NCBI GenBank assembly: GCA_001466705.2
Contig: LATX02000208.1
Span: 124,001 to 188,000, forward strand
Direction of reading: 5' to 3'
Length of the DNA: 64,000 nt
DNA from: Moniliophthora roreri
Taxonomy: Eukaryota > Basidiomycota > Agaricomycetes > Agaricales > Marasmiaceae
A program made the translations under genes and the position numbers. The first letter of the stretch is position 1. Every line of letters starts with the position of its first letter. The notes below the pieces were generated by a model. It did no database searches, was not told the origin of the DNA, and was given only the letters and a program-made list of their open reading frames with translations. Below are positions 24,113 to 35,465 of this stretch, piece after piece.

Positions 24113-25235
24113 TTTTGGCTGACTCGGGGGGCGAAGCAGAAAAGTGAAAAATACAGTAGATACAGTAAGCCATTGATGAATGCTGACACTGAAAAATTTT
24201 ATTTATACATCGAAGCTTGCGACTCATGCCACCTTGTACCTGTGTGGGCATCAGGCGTCACGATTGCCTGCTCAACAGAATCTCTTACAAGCCCGGCAAT
24301 GGACTCGATTGTGGCGACCCTTTTCGCATCGTGACCTGAAGGCGTTGACCTTAACTTCTTCTGGCTAGATGGAGTGAGAAGACCCCTTAGCCACGTAAAC
24401 TCGTGGTGTTTTTGGATCCCACATCAGCACTTATTCATACTTCTCCTTTTCCTACAGCAGGAAGTGGTCGAACCTTTCCCAAATGAAAAACTTCGGTGTA
24501 TTTCAAGGTACATCGAGTACTAAGCAAAAAAGCTTGACTCAGGCACGTCTTATCGATACGAACTGAGACTTGCAGAGGGTCCGAGATTCCATGCGGTACC
24601 ACCGTGCAGGCTGCCCGGTTCATGTGGTCCATACAGTATGGTCGGTACCCTTCCTATTCCTACCTTTTGGACACATAGTGTCTTGTACGCACCTATGATT
24701 ATTTATCGTCGCATGAACCGGTCGCATCGCATGGCCTGCAGGGTCTGCATTCCTCATCATTTCCTGGGTGCCCTCGAGACTCGGGTGATCCGATTTTCTA
24801 ATTTAGACGGTTCAGCGGCTTCACCGGCGCTTTACTCAGGGCTATCATCGTTGCATCACTCCGCTTATCGACATGATCATGAAGTTTTCTTCGGCAACCA
24901 GCTCGGTGGTGCAAATAATGAGGATGTCAGATAAGCTGACAGAGTAGTCTGAATACCGGGTATGTTCATAGCTTATTCAATGCCCGAGTCTTGCCTAAGT
25001 CTATTTGCACCTGCTTGCAGATGGCATGCCCAGGAAGAGTGACATCTGTTATTGCAATGGCAATCATTCTATCTTTCAGTTGCTGTGTTGATTCTCTTCC
25101 ACTTTTAACCATCCAGATCTGAGAACTATATATATGTACTGAGACTGGAGGTTGTTTCTCTCAGAACAGAACAAATCACAAAGCCAAAGGCACAAGGACT
25201 GAGTCACTACCTTTACAAGCACTATGGACCTTCTC
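24113..25235. other. Downstream unit remnant, then decayed 5' flank of the interrupted membrane-protein gene
   Basis: 24113-24394 copies 18542-18829. From about 24480 the sequence is a diverged copy of 48160-48787, with shared strings such as TCTTATCGATACG and ACTCGGGTGATCCGATT, plus extra material. CpGs of the right-hand copy are mostly TpG or CpA here. No separate gene. Confidence 0.5.
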
Positions 25236-25462
25236 ATGCCATTTGACACTTTACAAACACTCCAGCAGACACCAATGCCCTTTATCACTTTTAAGGCTCC
25301 AGTGTTGGCAATCTCCAAAGACAGGACCATGCACACTACAGCAGAGGACACAACACTAACTCAGTCCAATATACTGAACCCAAATCCTAGTCCACCTGCT
25401 AGAAGTATCATAGGGATTGTAGCCCTCTGGATTTTAGTGCTGCTGGCAGTCCTAACTCACCT
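25236..25462 (+). pseudogene. 5' half of single-pass membrane protein gene, interrupted by transposon
   Basis: Encodes the counterpart of residues 1-76 of the intact gene at 48788, including the start, the Ser/Thr-rich N-terminus and the same membrane helix (SIIGIVALWILVLLAVLT). It is cut at 25462, where the next base begins CACCTGCAAAAAGTA. The remainder resumes at 40095. Nearly all CpGs of the intact copy are mutated. Confidence 0.8.
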
Positions 25463-25700
25463 GCAAAAAGTATGTAGCATTATAATAGGGTTATAACCCC
25501 CATAATGCATTATGAGTTCCATAATCATTAGCAACCCTGTTATATGCCAAGTTGGATACAGTAATCTAGTTGTAATGTAGTTATAATGTAGTTGTAATGT
25601 GCGATAATAATTACAAGTCTCATAATAATTATGATCAGTTGCAATGCCATTACAACCCAAAGACTATGTTACAACCACATTACAACCCAAGTGAGCCCAT
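25463..25700. repeat. Left terminal inverted repeat and subterminal repeats of the Plavaka-type element
   Basis: Begins CACCTGCAAAAAGTA and continues with clustered TTGTAATG, TTATAATG and CATTACAA motifs, the usual arrangement of transposase-binding subterminal repeats in CACTA-like elements. Confidence 0.65.
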
Positions 25701-26022
25701 ACGTGAGATGAATCCAGTTGTTTGACAGTGCATATGCACTATATCTGGTCTTATTCAAACTATAGAAGCATACCGAGAAGCATGTATCCATCCATTAATC
25801 CTTTGTGATCCAAATACAGTACAGGTAGCATATGGTACAGGTAGCAATAACAGTCACTTCAATACAGTAGTGAATAGGCCTTAAAACCCATTACATTAAG
25901 CATGGAAAGAGAAGGGGATTGTAATAAGATTAAATGATTCCAAAAAGTTCACCCAATTCCAAACAGAGTGAGAGTCCAATACCAAACATAAGGATTCCTT
26001 AAAAGGAAATTAGAAAAAGTAG

Positions 26023-27645
26023 TCAACCAAAGCGATTGGTACCCACTATTCTTTCATTCATTGTCATTGTCGTCTCCAGACCCGCCTTCAAAACCACCCA
26101 TCTCCTCATCATTGTTCCCAAAACTGCAATTGAAATCCCATTCTTTGCCATCATCATCTCCAAAACTGCCGGCATCAATGTCATCTTCTTCATCGTTGCC
26201 CTAATTGTCGTCAACCTCACCATTGGATACTTGATTCCATAATTGCTTGCAAGCCCTGTGACTTTTACTTTTGAGCAACTCCTCACATTGTTTGACCACT
26301 GCAATTATCGTATCTGAACCACACACATCCATACCTAAGCGTGCTGCTTGCTGGAAAAATGGCAGCAACTTTGCCATCCATTGTGCCTTGTGTAATGATT
26401 CCATTCCAGAAGCTGGTTTAGGCTGTTTAGGCACTACAGGTTGTTCATTACGCCCTGTTTTACTGCCAAAAATGTTTCTAAAACGACAGAATAAGTACCA
26501 GACCTATTATTGAACCGAAGTACACACAAATTCCACTCTTCCAGCAGTTCTTTACACCAAACATGGTCGCCGCAGTATATAATTTCGATAATGTTCTGAT
26601 AGAAGATATCAAGGTCAAATTCACTGTCATCTTGCTGCCAGCTCTCGACTTGTGACATGGAAAATCGAGCCTTTGAACAACATTATGAGTATCAGGAGGC
26701 TGGATGAACTACGACATACCAGGGTGGCAATGTAGGTGATCAGTTCTGGCGTCACAGTGTCTACACCAAGAAGTTGTGCAATGTTATGTCAACTATCCCT
26801 TTTTTGCTTGACCCCATCTACAGAACCAACTCCAGTGATGATGATATGCAGGCACTGACAGACAATCATGAATGCTCTTGAGAAAGATAAATAAAAAAAA
26901 AAATTCACCTTTATGAGAAACGGAGACATCATAAGTCTGGCCTCACAATTGCCTCGTTTCTTCATGGCCTTCTTGACATCATAAAACATTGCAGGTATAT
27001 TATCATGATCAAAAGCGAGTGGCTCTTCACTACTTCTATAACTTTGAAGCACTCTGGGAGTTGTTATTATTATTTAACATCAGAAAAAAAGTGAGCAATG
27101 ATACATATGTCTGTAGACGGTCATTGATCTTATCGTGGTTGTTAGGGTCTTTGAAAACATGGTACATTTGTGTACTCGGCATCCAATAAAACACCACAAG
27201 ATCATTGACCACACCATGATCCAATTTGGAAGAGGTCGAAAAATTTATAGCATGTACTGAATTAGTGAACAGTTGAGGAAGCATACATTTTTCAATGTTA
27301 TGCTTCAACTGACTACAATCACCAATATGTGCACTGGGAGAGTGTTGTGAAAGCTACAGAATCATGTCAGATACTGCTATAACAATAAGAGATAACGTAC
27401 AAAGGTAATCATATTCTCAAAACCCTCTGTATCGCCTTTCTCATTCAAGTATTTGAGCAAGACAGCGCAGAAAGGGTTTCTATAAATCATAAGCAAAAAT
27501 AACCTAGTGAATTCGCTGTCCTCTCTAGATAAAGCCATGGTTGTGAGTAACAAATTATCGAGTGGGAATAGGTCAACGTACTCTTCATCCACTCCTTTCA
27601 GGTCATGCTCTATGAGAAGCAGCCATAACCTGATCTGCGCCATAA
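26023..27645 (-). CDS. Transposon-borne gene of unknown function, 3' part
   Basis: Minus-strand open segments at 27643-27377, 27308-27036, 27050-26930, 26658-26450 and 26434-26023 are separated by plausible short introns. Recognisable pieces are GVDEEYVDLFPLDNLLLTT, REDSEFTRLFLLMIY and FYWMPSTQMYHVF; the last part is Gln/Lys-rich and acidic. I recognise no domain. The 5' end is cut at 27645, where a terminal-repeat-like sequence begins. The first ~920 bases are repeated at 29207-30119, where the gene continues further 5'. This is probably the 3' half of the gene at 29207-31460. Confidence 0.4.
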
Positions 27646-27747
27646 CTACATTACAACTAGGTTATCATATCCGACCTGGCATATAATGGGGTTGCTAATG
27701 ATTATGAGACTCATAACCCTGTTATAATATAATGTACTCTTTGCAGG
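27646..27747. repeat. Internal inverted copy of the left terminal repeat
   Basis: Reverse complement begins CACCTGCAAAGAGTA and matches about 100 bases of the left end (25463-25570), including CATAATCATTAGCAACCC and CTAGTTGTAATGTAGTTAT. Together with the left end it frames a 2.3-kb unit (25463-27747), which could be a short non-autonomous derivative or the scar of a nested insertion. Confidence 0.65.
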
Positions 27748-27779
27748 TGAGTGCTCTTGTGAGAGCATGTGGATGTCCT

Positions 27780-28520
27780 GGGTCTGAGCTCTGTGATCAG
27801 ATGGAATACTGCCTATGGAGTTCAACATCTGTGAGCCAGTCAAGGATAAGGAAGTAGGGTACCAAGTCATAATAAGTTTGAGGATGAACTTGTTTCTCAT
27901 GCAGGACAGGTCTTTTCCTCTTAGAAAGTTGGTAGAGTTGTCGTCAACGAATTCTCTTGGATTCATCATTGAAGGAATCTTCATGGTTTCGCAGTGCTTG
28001 ATAGCCACAAAATGCTTCTCAAAATCTGCAGCATCCAGACCTTCAACAACGTGAACCTTGTTGGTATTGGCCTTCACATTCTGTTGGATTTTGAGCTCTG
28101 TTTTTGCTCCCTCTGGAAGCCAAAGATCCTTTAGGACAGATATAGGGCCAATCAACTCGACATTCACAACATGTTGGACCTTGAACACACAATTTGCTCG
28201 ACCCAATAGGAACTTAGCCTTGTAGATGCTAATGGCCTTCAGGGTTTCATACTCAATCCCATTGATAGTGAACCAGTACTATGTTTCAGCTTTGCTACCA
28301 CTGCCTCACTGGACTCTCCGAACTGTAGAGTTGAACCCAAGCTGCTCCTTGCTGGCAGATCCAAGAGCCATTACAAAGTAGATAACATCTTTGATGTTCT
28401 ATGGCAAAGATATGTTGGAGTCCATTGAGAATGACAATCATTCTTACCTTCTGCAAATCGAGACTTTCAGTTACGAAGATGTGTGATCTTGAGCAGAACC
28501 AAAACTTCATATCAGTCACC
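27780..28520 (-). pseudogene. FunK1-like fungal protein kinase fragment
   Basis: The segment around 28206-27850 reads GRANCVFKVQ, then VLKDLWLPEGAKTE, then FEKHFVAIKHCET, then VDDNSTNFLRG. This matches the N-terminal lobe of FunK1 kinases as I know it (GRGTxVF, LKDxWxxxDR, EKHFLTxxCHGDV, DDT). No kinase catalytic motifs (HRD, DFG) follow before the terminal-repeat sequence, so it is a truncated piece. A further upstream part at 28519-28295 is less clear. FunK1 kinases are strongly expanded in Agaricomycetes; role here unknown. Confidence 0.5.
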
Positions 28521-29206
28521 TTTGGTTTCCACCCAGAGCGTCATATTTGATGGGCCAGAAGGGGGATGCCGGTCTATCAGATTTGATGTTGATGTGCCCA
28601 ATTTTGGCCTAGACACGAAATTGTGCACTTTTTGTGTCAAATACTAGAAAAAGAGCCCAGAAGTACATGTGATATTCATGTGACTTGCTGACCCACAAGC
28701 TCTAATATGGTGCCTAAGCTTTAAGTCTCAGGTCTAATAAGTCTAATAATTGACACTGTAACACAATCTAGAGGAGGTTAGTAGACTATACTAGCCCTCT
28801 ACATTACAGTGAAGCATCACTGTAAGGGTCCTTAGTCAATAAAAACAGGCCAGAAACCAATAATTCCAAACACAAAGGAACAGATATCAGCAGGATCCAT
28901 AGTCTAAGTGCACTAGATTGTTTGTTGTGCGATCACATTGCATGATAATGTGTCAATAGACTTAAAAGCTAATTATTACTATTGATAACTAGTACACAGT
29001 TGGAACTTGTTCCTATGCGGAGCTTTGAAGACACTCATGCAGATATAATGGCCTTTCCAGGTGTATGCAGGATAACTGATAGGCAACAAGTATGCTGGAA
29101 ATTGAGAATGACTCACAAGATCGTATGCAGGATGGGAGGAGATTGAATACAGCAGATATCTAGACCATGACATCCACCAATCCAATGGTAGAAAGCAGCT
29201 ATGCAN
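28521..29206. other. Transposon internal spacer ending in an N
   Basis: AT-rich, no gene recognised. The N at 29206 lies exactly where a ~920-bp duplicated block begins. Confidence 0.4.
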
Positions 29207-31460
29207 TGGCAATGTAGGCGATTAGTTCTGGCATCACAGTGTCTACAACAAGAAGTTGTGCAACATCATGTCGACTATCCCTTTTTCACTTGACCCCATC
29301 CACAGAACCAACTCCAGTAATGATGATACACAGGCACTGACAGACAATCATGAATGCTCTTGAGAAACATAAATAAAAAAAAAATTCACCTTCATGAGAA
29401 ACAGAGACATCATAAGTCTGGCTTCGCAATTGCCTTGTTTCTTCATGGCCTTCTTGACATTATAAAACATTGCAGGTATATTATCGTGATCAAAGGCAAG
29501 TGGCTCTTCACTACTTCTATAACTTTGAAGCACTCTGGGAGTTGTTATTATTATTTAACATCAGAAAAAAAGTGAGCAATGATACATATGTCTGTAGACG
29601 GTCATTGATCTTATCGTGGTTGTTAGGGTCTTTGAAAACATGGTACATTTGTGTACTCGGCATCCAATAAAACACCACAAGATCATTGACCACACCATGA
29701 TCCAATTTGGAAGAGGTCGAAAAATTTATAGCATGTACTGAATTAGTGAACAGTTGAGGAAGCATACATTTTTCAATGTTATGCTTCAACTGACTACAAT
29801 CACCAATATGTGCACTGGGAGAGTGTTGTGAAAGCTACAGAATCATGTCAGATACTGCTATAACAATAAGAGATAACGTACAAAGGTAATCATATTCTCA
29901 AAACCCTCTGTATCGCCTTTCTCATTCAAGTATTTGAGCAAGACAGCGCAGAAAGGGTTTCTATAAATCATAAGCAAAAATAACCTAGTGAATTCGCTGT
30001 CCTCTCTAGATAAAGCCATGGTTGTGAGTAACAAATTATCGAGTGGGAATAGGTCAACGTACTCTTCATCCACTCCTTTCAGGTCATGCTCTATGAGAAG
30101 CAGCCATAACCCGATCCACGCCATTCCAATCTCTACTGTGACATGGATATTGTGGAATGGCCTCACAACTTGTTCAAATCCACATGTGATCCACCACACA
30201 TCTTCCAGGATTTTGTCTCTATTGTCTTGGTCATAATAGACATCGTCTTTGCTTTTGCCTTCATAGTCAACCTCGTTATTGGCAGTAGCTCTATTGATGC
30301 CTCAGTGAAGTGTACAATCGGGCAACTGAATATGAAATACCTATTTCTAACACCCTTTCTTCTACTCTTACAACCACCATTATGCTTGGCTTTCCTAGGC
30401 TTTGATTTCCTTTTGCAAGGATTGAAAACCTGAAATAAAGCCTTGACGACTTCATCACATTTGTCACAATCATCGCTGCTGATATGGGGATCGAGATCGA
30501 TGTTGACTTCAAGGTCCCCTATTTTTATAGATTCACGAATGGAAGGACTTGGAGGGCAAGGCTCTTGTACTGAAGGTGGAGAAGGCAACAAATCTTTATG
30601 GTATGAACCATTGTTGGCGTTCTTCGTAGGCTGTGACTGTATATTTCCGAGATCAGTGATAGGTTGAAAGATTGTGGGTTATGTACCTTATTCACAATTG
30701 TATTTTGTGTCGAATTTGTAGACTGCAGTCAAATATTGTCAATAATTCAGTCAGAGTAAGGAAATGACATACTGTGGGAATTGGTTTATTCAGCTTCACT
30801 GGCTTACTTGTTTCATCAGCTGATTTCTACCAAAAGCTGAGTCATGCACCCACATATATGAGGAGATGTACCTTGCTCAATTGCATGCTTTTAATGGGTT
30901 TCTATAGATAGAAAAGTCAGCAACGTTTTAATAACATGATGACTCAATACCTGAGAGTTTGTACTAGTGCTGGATTTCATGTTAGCATTTGATTTCTGAA
31001 GATGATTCTGGGGACTGGATAGTCAGCGACACGTCGATGAGATGATTGTTAGGTACCTGAGGTTTGGAAGCTGTGTTGGATTTCGTGTTATTGATGGGTT
31101 TCTGGGAATGGAAAAGTTAGCGACATGTTGATGAGATGATTGTGAGGTACCTGGGGTTTGGAAGCTGTGTTGGATTTCGTGTTATTGATAGGTTTCTGGG
31201 GATGGAAAAGTCAGCGACGTGTCGATGAGATGATGATTGGGACTCACTTGTATATCCTTCGATTTCAAGACATGTTGATTGGTATCTGTACCAGTCCCTT
31301 CCCTGTCTTCAATCATGTTGTCATTGTCCCTTTGGTTTCTGCATTGAGAAGGCATGCTAGAGAAGATAGTGGAAGTAGGAAAGAAAGAACGAAGCATAAC
31401 ATGTGACAATGAGCTGGCTTCTTGGGGCCCCACAAGTTGCGACAGCTGCAACACGTGCAA
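29207..31460 (-). CDS. Transposon-borne gene with tandemly duplicated 45-nt exons
   Basis: Part 29207-30119 is a near copy of 26727-27644. Upstream it continues through 30163-30591, which encodes an acidic stretch, then a Lys-rich stretch with CKRKSKPRKAKHNGG. At 30890-31250 the minus strand holds repeated exon-intron units: KPINNTKSNTASKPQ exons (45 nt, phase 0) at about 31195-31151 and 31101-31057, a longer variant near 31005-30951 and a shorter KPIKS exon after it, each separated by ~49-nt introns of GTACCT...CCAG type. The spliced product would have a repeated Asn/Thr/Ser/Lys-rich spacer. No known domain. The 3' end is cut at the N (29206). Confidence 0.45.
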
Positions 31461-31790
31461 TCAATGAACTGAATAGCACCCCCAAGTTGCAAAATGTGTG
31501 ATAGCTCATAGAAGGTTGAGAAGGGGCCTGGACTTGCCAAAAAGAAAATATTAAGCGCCTTGAGCGCTATGAGATCTGGATAAGGAAATTGGATCCCATC
31601 TAAATGTTTGACTCACCAGAAAGGAAATATTAGACGACTTGAGTGCTAAAGACTTCTGGTCCCAGAGGCCAGACACCCACAAGAGGTGGTTACCAGGCAA
31701 TGTGGGTATGTATTGTCCATAGGTATTAAGAAATACAATGTGTGCTATTGCTACATCTTAAGAAAGTCCCAAGAAATTGATAAAAGTACA

Positions 31791-34700
31791 TTAACAGCAG
31801 CAATTGTTACTATTAGAGCAATCTTTGTAGTACTGTCCCAATGCATCTCTAACCTCTGCTCCAACATACAGAACACAAGCATCCATAGGCAAGAACTTGC
31901 ATTTGACACCAGGGTCTATGGTTCGTCCCTTGATGTCGGCCTCAAACCCATGCAGATATCTGACCCCGTCATAGTTTGCACTTGATGACTGGTAGACGAC
32001 CCGGTTTGTGAATTCACCTCTAAAGATGAAAATGGAATCCACCATGTTTGAGACAGAATACACCGGTGACACCTCAACATTATCCGGTAGCGGGTGCTGC
32101 TTCTTGTAATGCTCGATAACAGCAGTCTTCTCCCTGTTGCAGATAACGAGACAAATGTTCTTGGGCTTGTTGTTGAAGTGTTTGCCCAAGATTTCACCTT
32201 TGATTTTGGCTTTGAACCATAAATCATGGGTGTTCTCTGCCTCGTATAGCCAGCATTGACTCGGGTGGAGACTTTGAGTCTGCCATGTAGGTGTTGAAGG
32301 CATCGGATGATGACAATTAGAATTATCAGCTGATACCATCCATGCTGGATTCAGAGTTGAAGAGCGAGATCGAGCAGATGAAGGACAATGTAAGTGAAGT
32401 GTGGGTGTCATACTGCGAGTGGATGGAGGAAGTTTGGCCACCTTCACATGGAAGGTCATGGGGTGGATGTAATTGCACTTAGGATGAATTGCGGGATTCA
32501 ACGATTGTTCAACCAGATGGAGAGGTAGTTCCCAACTGTAGTAGCGAGTCAGTATCAGATAAAGAATGAGAAGGCAGAGACTTACTGCTCATCAATGAGG
32601 TCTTCATAGTCATACATTTGGTGCTGACCCTGCCTGCCTATAACCTCAGACTTGATGGTGATCTGCAATCCACTCTTGGTTTTCTGGCATATGTGGACAT
32701 CGTACACCTGAGCAACATCTCCCTTGTTATGACATCCTTTGGCATATATAAGAACATGTCTATCCTTCCAAGGAATAGTGCCTGGTTGAGCCTTTTTGAT
32801 CTTGGCTGAAGCTTCTATGTGGTTCATGACAAACACCTGCTGTGGAAGTCTCCTCAAGGCAAGCTTTTTGTTCCATTCAGACCGAAACTGCTGCCAATCT
32901 TGGCCAGTTGTGATCTCGCGAGGGCCTTGAACTGCTGCCTCCATCTACGGTGTCTGGTGAAAAGATTTGGGATCGTGTCTGATTGAGTACCATTGACTTT
33001 TCTCATGTCGAGGAGTCAACCTGAATGAATTTGTGTGTCCAGAAAAGTCATGGTTGACGTTGTTGTCCAGATGCTTGATGAGGACAAAATTGTTGTCAAA
33101 ACTGTTGGGAACAATAACAAAGCCTTCAACGCCAGAGACATAGTGTACAAAGTCACTGAGTAGCCATGACTTCATCAGCTTCCACCCAAAACAATGGATA
33201 CCAACCCACATGGTCAGTAAATCTTGAAGATCAGGATTGCAGTCGTTGGGTGGTGGTTTATAGCACTGGATAGTAGGACCAGCAGGGGAGTGAGAGATCA
33301 CTACACCTTGTTGGCCTGTGGGTGCAGTGACCATCTTGCCGATATCGAACCTCCAGTCCTCAATTAGAGGAAAGTTGCCACTAACCGCCGGGTGACTGCA
33401 TTTGAGAAGTATGCGACCTTCTCTCAAATTCGGCAATCGTCCAAGTGGTTTGATCATGGACTTATCCATGATCTGCATCCTCATTCCGTGCTGGAAGCCA
33501 CTGTCAGGATAGACAGTGAGCCTCCTGCGCTTCTTCCCATACTGGGTGGGATCCCAAGCCATTTTGACACCTTCCGGTCGCCGAGACTGTATCAGCGGGT
33601 TGAAAGTTAGGCTCTGCGGGAACTCAGCCTTTGTTGGCTGGGAATTGGGCATGTCGCAGGCACGAATGCGAGGAATAAAGAGGACAGTGACTGCATGACC
33701 ATCAACCTTCAGAACAAGGGCAGGGTCATCGTAGTACAACGGCTTTCCGGGCTTTGGTAGCTCGGGTTCATAGCTCTGGCCTCTAGTGGGCTTGCCAGAA
33801 GCTTCAGGCTCTGTTTGCAGGTGGATGTCACCCATATCGCTCATGGGCACGTCCTCCTCAGTTAAACCCTGCCGTGTAGAAGGGTTATCGAGTCTTGTCT
33901 TCTTCCTGGGTGGCCCAGATGCTTCCTCCTCGCTATTCGGCTCTTTCTTCAGCTTTTCAATTGGACCAAGCCTAACCCAGACACCTGCCTTTAGAACAGG
34001 CTTCTTTGGGTCTGGCTGGCGTTTCTCCACTCCACTGGTGATAGCTTTAGCAATGCTAGACGCCATCGAAAGAGCACAAAGAATATCAAGAGGATCAGAT
34101 AGCACCGTCATATGGACACCATTGATGCCACCAGTTCGGGTATGACGTGTGTACATGCAACCATGAAGGATGCTAGCTGCATGAGGGGTATCCTGGGTCT
34201 GTATGTAGACATAACCAGAACCGCAAGATCCAGGTCGAGTGAGGAAAAAGATGTTGTCTTCGGGGTGTTTCTTCTGGTAGCCTATAATGAAGTATATGGC
34301 ATCCTGTTCGCGATAAGGCTAGACAACATTAGATAGTGAAAGGATACTGAGTAGGAATGGACATACCTTACACTTGACCGACCAAACTTCTTGTGAGCGA
34401 TACCTCTTGACATTGGGATTGTCTTCATCCAGCTCAGGTGCTACCCCTCCAACGGCAGTGTTTCCTTACTCCAAAACCAGCCCAGATCCTCCAACAGCAA
34501 CAGAATGATGACTAGCAGATTCATCTTGTGGCTCTGAAAAGAGTGAATCCTGATCTGAGAATAGTGAGTCGTGATCATTGGCGTCCAGTGCTCTATTGAC
34601 AGCCTGATAGTTGATGGGCCTTCCTCTGTTGTCGTCATCATTTATGAACCCATCTGCTGTAAAATGAGCGAACATTAGCTTGAGGATGATACAAGAACAT

Positions 34701-34853
34701 CGAGATAACCATACCACCTTCATTGTCATCAGAATTGTATCTCTCTCTATCAACAGCAGCCTCCAGATCCAAAAATTGATGGACATTGGCCTGGGCAACT
34801 GCTTCAGCTTGCTGAGATGACGACAATGACTCCATAGTGCCTGCAAAAACCAT
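31791..34853 (-). CDS. Spt5-like protein with NGN-type and KOW-type domains, carried by the transposon
   Basis: Minus-strand exons cover ~34853-34440 (acidic start; FINDDDNRGRPINYQAV), ~34376-32945, 32944-32582 and 32501-31791. Order: VWSVKCK followed by GSGYVYIQTQD, resembling the NGN fold of Spt5; a long Lys/Pro linker with KKTRLD; a segment with VTAPTGQQGVVISHSPAG (KOW-like); PWKDRHVLIYAKGCHNKGDV (KOW: GxxKGxxG pattern); and a C-terminal part with HPLPDNVEVSPVY and VLYVGAEV. Spt5 binds RNA polymerase II and promotes elongation. TE-linked Spt5-like ORFs are common in Agaricomycetes in my recollection, but their role is not known to me. Largest open gene in the element. Confidence 0.55.
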
Positions 34854-35465
34854 CTTTCAGCATGCATTTTCTCTGGTTATTTCATCCAAGTAAAAATTTC
34901 TCAAATTCATTTTTTTTTGGTCTTTTTGACACTCAAATTATATTATAATTTATTGTAGGACTTTCTACACTACTCTAGATTAGAAAGAAAAACTTACATG
35001 GGACAACAGCGAGGGAGAGGTCTCAACGCTGGTGTCGATGATGGTGGTTGCGGAAAAAGTGAAAAAAATGATAAGTCCCACACGTGTGACAGTATTGGTC
35101 TGAATAATCTTGAGGTGGTCAACTCACGTGAGTTGACCAGCCCAACATTATTCAGGCTATCATACCCTTGCATTGGACTTTGAATCATTTTTCCTTCTTG
35201 CTCACTACCACTACAATCAACAACGATGGTAAGTGTTCCTTATGCCCAAGTACAGTAGAATTACAGTATAGTTGTTAAAATAAAGTTTATAATGTTCAAA
35301 TCTAAGGTTCAGAGGTGGTTAAAGGCCACATAAATTGAAAGAAAATAAATAAAATTATAAATATCTATGATAATACTACTGTCAGACATGAAACTGACTT
35401 GAAAGTTTATAGGTTAATTGCTGTCCGTTGTACAGTCGCTCATTATACAGTCACTTGTTTTTGAA
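34854..35465. promoter_or_regulatory. Divergent spacer with an inverted repeat
   Basis: Lies between the Spt5-like gene (-) and the transposase remnant (+). It contains an inverted repeat around 35097-35155 (TGGTCAACTCACGTGAGTTG core, with flanking AATAATCT/CATTATTC sequence), a strong hairpin or dimer-binding site. Confidence 0.4.
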
